From positions 16,940,287-17,004,286 of the forward strand of contig JAAOOA010000399.1 of NCBI GenBank assembly GCA_012861695.1: 64,000 nt of DNA, given 5' to 3'. The translations under genes and the position numbers were made by a program. The DNA comes from Trematomus loennbergii (lineage: Eukaryota; Chordata; Actinopteri; Perciformes; Nototheniidae). Of this stretch, positions 37,100-50,500 are shown piece after piece. The notes below the pieces were generated by a model. The model was not told the origin of the DNA. It saw nothing but the letters and a program-made list of their open reading frames with translations, and did no database searches. Each line of letters starts with the position of its first letter. Position 1 is the first letter of the stretch.

Positions 37100-40029
37100 T
37101 TTTTACAACATGTTTTCACGTCATTGCTGTACATTTTCTTGCATCATGTAACCCTATTCACGTAACAACTTTTGTGTGGGAAAGGTGTTGAAAATGTTCC
37201 TTCAAACCAATAATAATAAAAAATCACAACTGCCCACTTATAAAAACTGGCTGAAAGGAATTACTAATATTAATGCATTCAGTGCAAACCTGATGGCTTT
37301 TTACAAATTCAATATTTGTATTCATAAATGAATGAAATACATTGCTATCAAATATCAAACAATGAAAGTGATTGTTTTACAGGCAAAACTTGCTCTTATT
37401 AATGGCTGTTAACTGATATATGAAAGCCATACTTACCTTTGACAAAGCATGCTTTTTTAGCAAATTCCACAGTGTGCACTCTAGATTTAATCGGATCAAA
37501 GCATACACTAATCACACAGTTGGTGGCTCAGTAAAAGCAAGGATAGCCATCCTAAACTATATGCCGACGAGACATCTGAAGATTAAAATAACAGTTTTTA
37601 GACTAAAACAGTTTGTGTGTATTCTTGTCCTGTAGTTTCCAGGCCTAATACATAGTGTCTTTAAGTACTCTCTAATAAGGTAATTGTCAATGATGATGGT
37701 GTGGCACTTTTGTCTGTTTAAAAAAAACTAAAATAGGCCATTTTAAGTTATAATAGACCTGCCAGACCTGTGCATCATGTAATCTGCCCAATCAGCGACC
37801 TTTGCTGAGGTTTACATAACTAAATTTCATTTAAGACAGGTAATCAGATAGCATCTCACGAAAATTAGATTAGAGTGCACTTAAAATCCTAACGGTCACA
37901 CATGCTGTGACTTTCACACAGACAAAAATGATGAGAAAGACTAGAATATTATAAAATGAAATCGCCAAATTGTATCATGTATTATAAGGAGTTACATAAG
38001 GAGTGTTTTATGACAGGTAAAAGAGGAAGAGTATTAAAACCTGTCTGCGTGCACAGAGGACAAAACACAGTAGACAGTTAAAGGGTAAGGAAAAAAATCA
38101 AACTTGAGTTAATAGATGACAAAAAGCTGTGATATGTTCAGAAATGTCCCTCTGAGTTTCTCTTTCTGCAGTCTGCCTCTCACCAATCTTCAGAGCATAG
38201 TCAGCTGTGTGGCAGGAGAGATAAGAGGATGATCGATTTGTTTTGCAGCACAGACAGACAGTCAACCTTTCACTGCTCAAATGTAATTACTCAGAACAAG
38301 GGGGAAGAAATGAGAGGATATGGGACAGAGCTGAGGAAAAGAGATACGGTCTGGACGTAGAGATACAGATGAGGAAATTATTAATGAAGCAGAGGAGAGA
38401 TTCAGAGAATAAGGGGCTAATACAGCTTGGTGTGTTTGGTGTCTGGTCCTGAGGAGTTTAAAAGTTAAGGGGCTTACTGGTAATAAGCCTACCCAGACTC
38501 CACCTGTAACATCTGCTGACATCTGCTGGACTCTCTGTGAATTTTTTTAACTAGACGTAGCAAACACTTTTCTTTTTGGCAGCCACTACAAACACTGTTC
38601 TTCAGAAACGTCCTCTGGCCTTATTTCATTGACTGGCCAGAGGTTGAGTTTATTTAACCCAGCAGAGCATGAACTGAACGCCCTCCATTTGTATCCTTTC
38701 AGGAACATCGAGCTTTGTGTGCCGCTCTCTGCCTCCAGCCACAAAGTCACTCTCCATCCATTTGTGAACAGCATCCTGCAGGTTGCCATGGTAATTCATC
38801 TTAGCAGCAGCATTTCAGGTCAACAAGGAGCACTCGAACACCAACAATGCACATAAAAGGATATCTGTCTCCCTATCCACGTCTATCTGTGAACTGATGT
38901 ACCGTTATGGAGATAATAAGGTCATCATTTCAACAGCTGTATTTTTGACACTATGGCTGTCACAATATCAGATTTACAATTCAATATACATATACCACCC
39001 CTACTTGGCACAATGACAGCAATTTTACCTATTGTGCTATCTTCAGTTACAGCTTGAATATTAATTAACATTAGCAACAGATTTTAGAGAAGTTTTTAAA
39101 CATTTCAAATTAAAAACGTGGGGCCAAATCTTACACAGTGCTTAAAGGGGCACAAAATGAGGAATGGGGGTTATACCCACTATCTACCCACTTTGCAGTC
39201 TCTAATAGGGGACCATTTTTACTGTCAGCATGAACAGGAATAACATTAAGAGAGACCATTAACTAGCTTTGTTTTAAGATTGAAATATTTTTAGAATTCT
39301 GCATTATAATTAAGGAACATACAAAGAGCATGAATAATATGGATACACAAGTGAAAGTATCTCTGCAAAACTTTCTTAGTGGTTTCCATCACAGCATGTC
39401 ATTAAACTTTCTGGCACAGTGAGAACAGATTTAAGCCAAAGACGCAGCAAACAGCGGGGTCTCTTCCCATCATGCACCTCTTCTGTGCTCCAGTAAGTGG
39501 CATCTATTAAATGTCCAGGTTTTGTGAGTTTTTGTTGATAACCAACACCATGTGCTGTGGCCCAAACTCCCACAGCAGCCACATGATACAAAAAAAAGGA
39601 GCCGTGGGTGATTCTTTGAATCAAAACCAAATTTCTTGTGAGGCTCACTCTGTCAAAAAAATGTTTTTACTCGCACTTATGAATAGAACAAAAGACAAAA
39701 GACAGTTATGTCAACAATAAGATATAGTGTATTAAAGCAGATTAAAAGTATTCAGACTACAGCGCATGTAAGCACACATGTTAAATCAGCAAACAAAAGA
39801 GTGCATGGACTGATGTGTTTGTTCGAGTTTATATACAATGGAGTGAAATCTGAGAGCATTACTTTATAAAAATGTGAGTGTAAGTATGTCTGTGTGTGAG
39901 AGAGAGGTTTTAACACATAGGTAAGCCATATTCTCAAAGTGCCTTTACAATACTACAGATTGGTACAAAGGATGTGGTGTGGAGGACAGAGGGCAGCAGA
40001 GAGGAGCAAAGTTACAAAGAGAGCGCCAC
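37100..40029. other. Between TMEM88-like gene and nbl1; includes nbl1 3' UTR
   Basis: The nbl1 3' UTR must begin at 40029 and extend left, but no strong nearby minus-strand AATAAA decides its end; one lies at about 38650. No other gene seen. Confidence 0.45.
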
Positions 40030-43000
40030 CTAACCTCCGTCTGATGTGTGCGGTAGTGTGTGATGATCTGTGTGTGGGTGAGCATGCTTATGAGAGTGTG
40101 TGTCTGGAGGGGGCAGAGGGCGAGCCTGAGCGCCGCTGATGGTGTCGGATAAAGACGGAGTTTCCACCACGTTGTCTGCTGGATACAGCTGCATCACCCC
40201 CCCCTCCTGGCCGCCCTCCTTAATGCAGGGCTGGCAGCTGCAGAAGAAGATCCTCTCCACCAGCTTATCCACGTGAGGAGACTCTTTACTACCCGGGCAA
40301 TCCAGAGTCACCTGTTCACACACACATGCATTTATGTTAATAAAAATACATACGTCATACAGACAGAGAGAACAAAGGAGAGAGGGAGAGATAAAGAGGG
40401 TTTTGTTTTCATATCTGGAGTTACAAAGTAAATGGCTACCGGAATTCTGATCCCATGAACAGAAACTGAACTTTGCATTTGGCCGGTACTGAAATCCAAC
40501 CATTTTTGAATGTTTGGCCTGATATGATGCTGTTACTTTTCATATCTTTAAGGATGGAGGAAATATTAATCTACAACTTCCAAAAATTGTTTTCGAAAGT
40601 ATTTTTCTGCAAAAAACGATTACTTATGTTTCACACAGTAATTATACCAACCAAATAAAAGTTTTGTCAAGTAACAACAATTAAATTGTTGTAAATCACG
40701 TTTAACTGGTATTTTGTGGGGTTTTTGTAAAGTTTCTGAGAATTGTAAATCTACCAATTTTATTTATAAAAATGGGTGGATTTTTATATTTTTGGATAAC
40801 TTAAATTGTTATTCTTAAAGTTAAAGTTGTATTAAACTGAGTTTTTGAGCAACTGTTGCAGTATTATAGGTTACCATTTGTCTAAAGGGTTGCCTTTATG
40901 TGTTTACATAATTAACACCGACAATAACTGTTAAATTGGTAAGAAAAGGGAATTTTCCATTTTATTCGGGAATTATATTTTTTAGTGGTTTATATACTTT
41001 ATATTTATTGAGATAATCAGATTTTTACACTATGTACATATTTGTATATGTGGATTGATGAGTGGATGTGTTTTAGGTCAAATTCTTACTCCCTATACTG
41101 TTGTATTTGATTGCCAAGAAAAACTGCACGAAGATTATATTCTCACTAAGTATGAAATAAACAGAATATATAAAACCTCAGTGTTGCACAAGCTCTTCCA
41201 GACCTCACACAACTTCCCCTCACTGTTTCCATTATTCATTGAAAATGATCATTCAGCAGTTTTATCTTGATCTACCACCAAGTGCCAAAGCAGCATGGAG
41301 CAGTATCCTCTTTCATGAGAGCTGACTTTGTTTTGCTTCAAACTGAATTTTGTTTAAAGTCCTGCAACAACAATCATAACCACAGACATAAACATCAATT
41401 TTCAGATAATTAGAAGTAAGGCGAGACCGTAAATGTGATTTCTCTAGAACTGCTGAAGCTAAAAAAAATAGTTTGAAAATTAATTAATCTATCAGGTAAC
41501 AGCGTTGCACTCCAAGAGATACAATATTTCCAACTGAAACATGAGGCGGGCTCACCTGTGGTCCCACCCCCAAGTCTACCTGGCAGCTCTCCAAACGACA
41601 TACACCTCACTACAGAGGCTTTGTTGTCGAAAGACTGGATTCCTTCTGGCTAACAGGGACAATGAACTTTAGAGGAATATAAATACAGGATGTAGGCCCA
41701 TAGGAAACCGCAGACATTCTGACATAAATCTATTCAAAAGTCTCAATTTCTGTGTTTCTTATCTGCTTTGTGCAAGCCAGTGAACAGGATTCGTTTATGT
41801 TGGAAACCTGTGGTTTTGCATGGGGGTTTGACAGACTGGTGCTGGTGTGCGCTTGCTACATTAGCTAATGGTGTAATAAATCTTACCACTTCCCACTGTG
41901 ACTCGGCAGGCATGCAGGAGTCACAGTGCACCAGGGATTCGGTTGACTGTGGGAAAGTGTTGGGGACGCTGTAGCTGAAACACTGGCCCAGACAAGCTCT
42001 GTGAGGAGGACAAAGTGCATTATTACATGATTAACTGCACGGCCAGTCTGTTCATTCCTGTGTAACCTGGGGATGTCTGGTACCCTCAGGCCAAAGACAA
42101 TATCTGGCATGTTTTACATAAAACCTAAAGGGAAGTAGTTCTTATAATGCCAGGTAAATGTGTAAAGCATTGAATTGTATGTCTGCATCTGCTGGTGAGG
42201 TGAGCATCATGAAAACAGTGGGCATATCATGTTATAATGACAATACAGCATGGACTTTCCATACTAGTAAGCCTATAGCTTATAGCTTAATTGTTCTCCA
42301 AAAATGTATAAAAACACATTACTAAGCTACTGGAGCCCACTGCTCCTGGTACTAGGATGGGTTAAATGTAGAGAACACATGTCACTGTGTGTGTGCTGTG
42401 TGCTCTGCATGTGTGACCATTAAAGAGGGTTTCTTCCCTCCAATTCTATTGGTGCACTGGATGATCTGTAGACATGAATACCTCTCCTGTGTAAATACTC
42501 CCCAGAGCAACAAATAATCTCCTATATTTTTGTTTTACTCCTGTTTGAGTATGTTAGCTAAAAGGTACAGAAATTCAGATATCCTCAGTGTTACCTCTAA
42601 GACCATGCCTGCAGTTTCCTAACATTCTTTTATATTTATTCAATGCAGTTTTCCAACCATGCAGGCATGATTAACATTCATTTTGAGCAAGTTTAGAAAT
42701 CAACATGCAGAGTTGAAACTTGCTCGGCGTAGTGTGAGTACAGTAGTTTGTTATTTATTCAAGCTTCACACTGTACTTGTAGGGTTATGGAAGGATTAGC
42801 TCTGCCTCACACGTGTCAACTCACTTGATTTGATCTTTGAGGATGCAACATTATTGACATCTAGACATTCTGCATTATTCACTTTTTGAGTTGCAGAGAA
42901 ATTGTCAGACAGAGAAAGAAAGAGACAGAGAGGGCCTTCATCCTGACCTGTTTTGAATAGAGCGAGGCTGACATCCTGTGTGCCCGACTATCTGTGTGAT

Positions 43001-43128
43001 GTTCTTGGCCTCGCACCAGGCGCTTTTGTCAGGGAACAGCGCCAGGCGGTTGATGTGGGCAGGCGGTGCCGCTGAATACAGTGCAAACAGTGCCCAACAA
43101 ATCTGAATCCTCTGCCACATGACTGCAC
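40030..43128 (-). CDS. nbl1: DAN-family secreted BMP antagonist, neuroblastoma suppressor of tumorigenicity 1
   Basis: Secreted cystine-knot protein that binds BMP ligands outside the cell. Coding exons on the minus strand: ATG at 43118-43120 in an exon 43128-42948, then 41998-41887, then 40311-40030 with TAG at 40030-40032; all phases agree, 567 nt, 188 residues (human 181). The N-terminus [20 protein letters not shown] is a hydrophobic signal peptide. The CTCK domain (about residues 35-125) includes [20 protein letters not shown] (NIT is an N-glycosylation site), [34 protein letters not shown] and [19 protein letters not shown], as in vertebrate NBL1. The tail is low-complexity and His/Pro-rich ([18 protein letters not shown]), like the mammalian His-Pro tail. 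An 8-nt 5' UTR piece precedes the ATG in the exon, after a TTTAG acceptor. Identity is secure. Confidence 0.95.
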
Positions 43129-43791
43129 CTAAAGGGGCGTAAAACCAGTCAGCAAGTTAACGCTCTGTTAACCTTGTTCCACACAAAAAACACAAATCAC
43201 AAAAACTAGTGCCACTGATCTGATGTTGCCGAGCTGTACAGTACATTTTGGACTTCACATATCCACGGACATGTGGATTGGCAACTTCCTGGTGATTAGT
43301 AGCTTGCATGTTTGGCTCATTATGATTAAAAGATACTTCTTAATGGCCTTTATGTATCACCAGCGGCAGAGAGAACATAATGTGTTAATATACAGTATAC
43401 CAAAAGAGACAATACGATGGGGGAGGGAGGCTAAACTGACTCTAATACCAAGTCTGCTCTGTTTCATTCTGTTCTTTAAAAATACCTCAACCAGGCACGT
43501 CATTTACAACCTACAAAATCGTTTTCTCCTGCTGCTTATAAAAAAAGGTGTCTCATGGTCACCCACGTCGACTACTTCACACACTTTTTAGCACTTCCAA
43601 ATGTCTCTGACACAACAAACCATGTATATGACCATAGACCATGTCCATGAGGGTGAAGACTTAATTGAAATAAAAATATAAATGTGCCTTTTCTATGTTT
43701 TTTGAAAAACTTCACATCTCAAAGTTTAGGCTAACATTATGTTTTACTTTCTTTAATCCCAGCAGACACCACAAGACTAAGCACCTATAAC

Positions 43792-44177
43792 CAGAGGTGG
43801 AAGAAATACTCAGATTATTTTCTTAAGTAATAGTAGCAATATAGTGTAAAAACTCTGTTAAAAGTAAAAGCATTGCATTATAATTTGTACTTAAGTAAAA
43901 GTAAAAAAGTATTGGCATAAAATGGACCATTATCACCAAATATTATTTTATTACAAATTCTTGGAGCATTAATCTGTGCTCTTCAAAGTTGTACTTTGTT
44001 AATAGTGGGGTTTAATTTAATTACGTTATAGTGTACTACTGTAGTAAGTACAACATTTGTAAAGAGTAAAGTATAAAGTAGTTTAATTTGAAAATAAAGT
44101 AAAGTAGCTAAAAGTAGCTACCTCAACATTATACTCAAGTACAGTACTTCAGTAAATTTACTTACTTTACACCACTG
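43792..44177. mobile_element. hAT-type MITE in nbl1 intron 1
   Basis: 386 bp repeat starting CAGAGGTGGAAG and ending TTTACACCACTG, rich in AAGTAC/AGTAAA words typical of a very common fish family. It is flanked by an 8-bp target duplication with one mismatch (CCTATAAC at 43784-43791, CGTATAAC at 44178-44185), which fits hAT transposition. No coding capacity. Confidence 0.8.
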
Positions 44178-44756
44178 CGTATAACTCGTGCAGTAACAGA
44201 TACATTACCCTTCCAAATAGGCTATGTAGCGAGTTTTACGATACAAAAAACTACTTATTTTCCGGACATTTTATGGCTTAAGATTCAATTAGATTTTGAA
44301 CAATTTTATAGCCGCAATCTGTCACAAGACATCAGCTCCCAGTAACGTAATGAACATTAAAGCCGGCCACGGTTCTGTTTAACGGCTGATAGGCCTACAT
44401 GTTAAAAGATTTCAAAATCTTATTTTGTTCTCATTCTTTTATTTCTCACACTTTAATAATAACATATTTAGTCGCCCAAAGTGATATCCCCCCGGCGAAT
44501 TACGGGGTTTCCTTAGAGTAACTTCTTTTATTGATACAGTTTATGGTTACTTCGGAAGATGGGAGAAATTGTTCCGTCATTTTTAAACAAGTGTCGCAGC
44601 TAAAGTAGACTTACGGATGAAAACTGGCTAACCTAGCTAACGATTGGTAGAAAAACGACTGTAAATTGAGAAGTGTTACTTCAAAACTTTAGTTAAAGGT
44701 ATTAAGTAACTTCCTGAGTAACGTGCTACAGCAGTGGTCTTACTAGATAAACTTAC

Positions 44757-45260
44757 CAACACTGACCCTACAGGAAACAGCCGGTTGAACACAGCGCTAT
44801 GTCCTGCTGAGCTGATCGAGCCCCCTCACCGAAGCCTGAGGATGCGGGTTGCGGAATACCTCCGTGCGCTGATAATCTCTAGAAGAATATGAGCACTTGG
44901 TCAGCTGCAGGAATACTTCAGAGCCCAGTCAGTCATAAAAGAGTTACATGCATCACCCGGGAAGAAAAAGAACCGTGCGTCCGACGGGGAAGGATGGGGA
45001 GATGGGGTTAGTTATGAGCGCTATCTCATCCCAGAGTCCATCAGACCGTCCCTCCCCTTTGTTCTCCTCTCGGCCAGTGTTAAATTATCTCGTAACTCCA
45101 CGGAAAAATACTTTCCAAGTTGTTGTCTTTTGTTGTAAAACTCTGTAGCCGGGGTTAGGCGCGGTTGAGCCCACAGACTGGAGTCCTGCTGTGCTGTTTC
45201 TGGACGAAAGAAGACGGGGAGGAGGAGGGGGGACTCAGGGGAAGGTTTGAAATGTTTCCC
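44757..45260 (-). promoter_or_regulatory. nbl1: nbl1 non-coding first exon and promoter region
   Basis: On the minus strand a strong donor (CAGTGTTG|GTAAGTTTA) lies at 44757/44756, and the DNA to its right is GC-rich with CpGs up to about 45.25 kb. The nbl1 coding exon at 43128 starts with a good acceptor and only 8 nt of leader, so an upstream non-coding exon is needed and this is the best candidate. The 5' limit is not defined. Confidence 0.55.
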
Positions 45261-45927
45261 AAAGTATAATCGAGGCGAGACCCCAGATCAGATTTACAGG
45301 ACATAATGCAAATATAATAAGATTACAAAATATTTACAACCATGCGTTAACTTTGCAAAGAGCCTACATATGTCATTGCTTTACTAGATATGTTTTTTTT
45401 TTAGATATACGTTTGACATTGTGAACATGCAATACAAGCTGTAAAGCAGATGTGAATCAATGCTCTGATACATTTCTCTGATTCCTTAAGGAAATTATAT
45501 CAACAGCAGGTTAACCATAAACTCATGACAACATGATCTAATTAAGGCCCCTCAATATGTTTGGAGTGAAACCACTGACAGACTCATGAGCACGAGTTGC
45601 TTCAAGGCATGATGTTGTTCCCTGGTTTTGCTGACCTGGGAGTTCACCCCTTTGAAATCTTATTTTAAAAGGAATACGGGCATAACTATTGGCTTAATAT
45701 TATGATACACAATTCAGATCTTTGGGCAAAATGTAAGTGTCTTCTCTGGCTCCAAATAACTGTCAGTAGCAGTGTTTTCAGCACGAAAAAATACGACATA
45801 CGTAAAGTAAAAAGAAGAGGAAAAAAGAACATACCAATGACAACTATCAACAACAGAGGGACATTAAAGAAGTCCAAACATTATATTTTTAAGAATTAGT
45901 TGGCCGAAAGATTTGTCTTTACTTTAG

Positions 45928-45984
<57 letters not shown>

Positions 45985-47387
45985 TTTTAAAAATTTTTAA
46001 GTAGACAATAAAAGCAATCACAGGGACTTTTGTTGTGCATTACATACAAATACTTTTGGCTTACATACTTTTGGTGTTTTTTACAGTGTGGTCTATGTTT
46101 TAACACAAAGATCTGAATACGTGAGCATCAGTAGCTCAAAGCTTGAGTCATGCAGCAGCACACAAGGCATGTCTGGTCTTATATTTCATGCCAGACCTTC
46201 ACCAACACTGACTGAACCGTTTTGAGTTATTAAATGAAAACATTTTATTATCATTATTAGACTTGTAATTATGATTCACCAAGGAGACATTTCAGACAGG
46301 CACAGACAAGTATGGCCTATGGGTTTCGACTGCCTTGTTACATCTCAGCGGTGTCACTGGTCCCCCTCACACACACACACCCCATTCCTGCACTTCATCC
46401 TACCTGCCTACAGGTGTTCAGCCTGGCTTGTGTCCATAAGCACCCCTAGCTGTCTCACGCTCCACTTGCAAACAAATATTTTAATGGACAGGGGACGAGT
46501 GACATGGCTTAATTTCTGGCTTTGCTCATTATGTGCTTACATTGCTGAGAAGGCTGTTATTGTGATGGAGAGGGAAAATGTGAGTGTGTGTGATAGTGAA
46601 TGCACGCATGTGTCAATGTTTTCTTTGATGTGAAGTGTAAACCATGTGTTATGTTCAGAGTGCAAAGTGCAGAACTCACCTGTTAGTAATAAGACCGAGC
46701 TCCAGTCCAGAAAAGGCATTCCTCTGCATTCCACGGATTCTGCTTCACCAGGGGGCTGGATAAACGTGTGCGCCTGCACACGCTCACACAAACAATCCCT
46801 CTTCTCTCATAGCAGGCCCACGCAACTACACATAAGTGATCAATCACACTCAAAACAATCTCTCCAAACAGACTGACGGCCAACGATTACACAAGACGTC
46901 AGAGATTCTTCTTGATATGGAGACGTGTGCTTTTCTGACTCCCTGTGAAGAAAACAGTTACAGCAAACACACTTGTCCAATTCACACAACTTAAAACAGG
47001 ACTGCAAAATTATTGCATACTGCGCAAATGCTTAATCTAGCTTGAGTTAAACTTGGACTTTGTTACTTAGGAATCAACCCATTATGGTATCAAAAGAAAC
47101 ATAAATCTATAAATGCGAAATCCATATGAACTAACATAGGCCTACCTTTCTTTCTATGCATTAGTCTCCCACAAACTGTATGTTCTTCTTTCTGTGCAAC
47201 TTTTCATCCTCCCACTCTCCAAAAGGGCTGCAGATGCTGAACCTGGCACTCATTCCAAAACAGCAGGAGTTCAAGTCTCCCAGCTCATTAACACACAAAA
47301 TTGCATCCCACCCCAAACCACATTTTGTTCCCCTCAGAAAAACACAAAGAGAAAGAGAGAGAAACAAAGACAGATTTCCAGAATAGC
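45261..47387. other. Between nbl1 and micos10, nothing recognised
   Basis: An AT tract at 45930-45976 and unremarkable sequence. Open frames here lack splice signals or recognisable motifs. Confidence 0.5.
45930..45976. repeat. (AT)n microsatellite
   Basis: About 23 AT units followed by a T run; lies between nbl1 and micos10. Confidence 0.97.
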
Positions 47388-47393
47388 TTTATT
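47388..47393 (-). terminator. micos10: micos10 poly(A) signal
   Basis: AATAAA on the minus strand about 140 bp downstream of the micos10 stop codon. It is the nearest canonical signal and gives a short 3' UTR. Not verified by transcript data. Confidence 0.5.
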
Positions 47394-47532
47394 AAATATA
47401 CACTGACTGCCACTTGATACACACAATGTTCGCATCATTGATCATTAGTGCTAGGACATAAATGAGCAGCAAAACAACAACAAGAACAGACAAGCATCTT
47501 CGTGGCAAATCCTAATCATTTGTAGTCCTTCA

Positions 47533-50500
47533 TTATTGGTCCTGTAAATAAGCAAACAAATATTGTTAAAAAGTATGATCAGTGCACAAACCTTTAGTAA
47601 ATAATACATTTCATACACTCTGCTTACCTTAACCATGCTGCCATGAACCAGGTATGGTGACCTTAAGTCATGCTGGCAGTTGGCGTATCCCATGCCCAGT
47701 CCCAAACCTGAACCAAGTGAAACAGGCCATGTGCGACCTGAGGGAGAAACTCAACCATAAATTATGTTTAAAATAAAAAAAACATGCATTTAAAAGTCTA
47801 TCTTAAAAAGGAGCACTTACGTTTGAAGAGAACGACAGAGAACAAAACGCCAAGACCAAGGCCAGTAACTGCAAAAAGTGAGAGAATAACAAAGTAAGAG
47901 TGCTGTGATTAAAATACACTTCCAAAAAATATTTGACTTGAGCACTGAGGTAATGTGATCATGTCTGATCCAACATAAAAACTGTCTGGCACAGATTTAA
48001 ATCTGTTGTAATGAGGTCAGTGGGGTGCCGCTATATGTTTGATGCAAGAGTTGGTAAATAGCACAAGTTAGCAAGACATTGCTCATTAGGAAAAGAGAAG
48101 GAGAGAAAAAGCAGAAAGAGCACAACCTTCCAAGAAAGAAAGAAAATATTAAAAGGGGTGAAAGGGAGGGGAAATCAGCTAAAATGAGGAACGACAGTGT
48201 CCATGAGGCTGAAGTACAAAACAAATGTAGGTCAAAGAGTGCAAACATGTGCAGGTAAGCAATGTCTTGAGCCAGTATGGTCAAGCGGAAGGTAAGTCGG
48301 TGGCACAGGAGTTGTTTTAAGTGCTGAGACCGGAGTGGGATCTTGAGGAGGATGTGTTTGTGCGTTTAACTTCACCTCACTGCAGGACACACCACACCCA
48401 ACAGCAGGCCGGCCAGCACAGAAAACACATAAAAAAACATCCATTTGGGCCCCTCCGACTCTTAATTGGATTCAGAGAGCTATGCAGCATGACCGAACCA
48501 GAAACCTCAGACTGTTCTCTATTACACAACTTACAAATGTAAAACAAGACCACAAAAGACCCCGCACACCCTCACTATCTTTGCAGATCTACAATAAATC
48601 ATTTTCCTCTGCGTCCATTTCAAGCAGAGATTCAGTTAGATTTAAGGTTCTCCGTCTGTTGAAGCCTCAGTGTTTCTTTACTCTTGAGCCAGAGCAGTTT
48701 TGAAGTCCCATGATGTTCCACTGACAGTAATACAGTTAAAGCATTGGCAAAATATGAGGGCTGATAAACATCTCCTTTTGGCCTCTATTCTATTTGTCTG
48801 GATGTCTTCAAGTTGGATAGATTATGGATGTGAAGTAGAATGAACTGTATAACCCAAAAAACTGAACGTACTCCCAGAAACTGTGGTATTGTTTTTCCTT
48901 TGTTTATTATCTAAAGTCGTTTTTCCAAGTACTTAAACGGAACGGGATCACTAAAGACATTTATTTTCAAATATTTTAACTTTAAATTAGCCTTAATTCA
49001 CAATAGCTGTGACCACTTACATGCATGCATCCACACGTTCATGCATTCACACACACAATCTCACAAAACATTTGACCAACTTTCAGCCTCAAAGGGTGAA
49101 AACAGTTTGCCGCATGTATGGTATAACAGACATTGCAATTTTCAAATGTAGGGTTAGGATTTGGTATGTTTCTTTGTACTGGAGGGGACCATATTTGCAC
49201 AGCTTGAGTGAGAAATATGACTAAGTGACTGTCATACTGCAAATGTAAAGTAATATAACTTATGTATTTTAATTGTACAGTCCTTCTTTCTTATGACTAT
49301 TTTATTTCCAGTTTCCAGAGGAATTGGTTGAAGTACGTTTTGTTCCACCACTTTTTTGTCAGTAAAGCTCATAATCTAAAATATGAATTGCCACATAATT
49401 GTTTTAATTTAGTGCCATCTTCAGGTCAACATGTATTTATTTACTTATCTTTGAAATACTTTTGTAATTAAAAGACATTCTTGTCAGCCTCAGCTTTGTG
49501 GTTTATGCTAATTGGCAAATACTAGCATGCTAAATGCTATCCTAAGTAAGTAACATGGTTAAAAATACTACATTTTAAAAATCAGTGTTAGCATTGTCAT
49601 TTGGAGCGTGTTAGCAGCACACATGCAGTGAATATTATTACTCACCTGTCTCACTAAAATACTGTTTACTAGTTCCTCAAATTAGATGGCATGTTTCAAA
49701 TAAACACAGTTGTTTCCTGTTATGAAGAGGATGTTTCTGATTGTCCCCCTCCCTTAATGCAAATGCAATTCACTCTTCACAAAAAGAAGTTGGATTTGAC
49801 TTCTCTCTTCACTTCTATCACTGGCCAGTGTTTATTTATTTGGCTTTTACTTTTCATTTCCTGTACAGTGCAATCCCTTTATAGGATATCCAAAAGCTTT
49901 ACCACATAATCTAAAGCTGTGGCACTAAATATAAAATGTAGTGAAGAGGCACCAGAGGAAACCCACCTTTTATCTAATGTCATGGTCTTGTTTATGGTAC
50001 TAGTGACTGATACTGTGGGAAACATGCTTGTCAGGAACCGGCCGATTGCTTGGCCTGTAGTATTGCTGCTTGCAGTTTTTGTAATCAACTGCTTACAAAA
50101 ACCTCTTTACACTTGACACTAAGAAAAACATTTGCCATAACATAGTTGCGTCCCACCCCAAAGGTCGTGGCTACTCACGATTGGAAACAACGGTGAAATA
50201 AACTCACGGTAAAAGAAGCGTTTATCAGAAATAAAAGAAAATAGGCAACTGCCTTGGCCCCAAACTAAAAAGGCCCATAAACAGCTAGATCGATTTAAAT
50301 TTGTAATATAATTTATATGACAAAATATTGAATTATGTTACTGTAACTTGTACCACTAAATTACCTAGTAAAAGTTTCCCAAGCCCACAATTCAACAGGA
50401 TACTACTAACTGTGCCCTTCTACTTCAGTGGATACCATTGTACTACTAAATGTACCTCACAGAGAAATGTTTCTGGTTATATTGCAGATCACATTTAACA

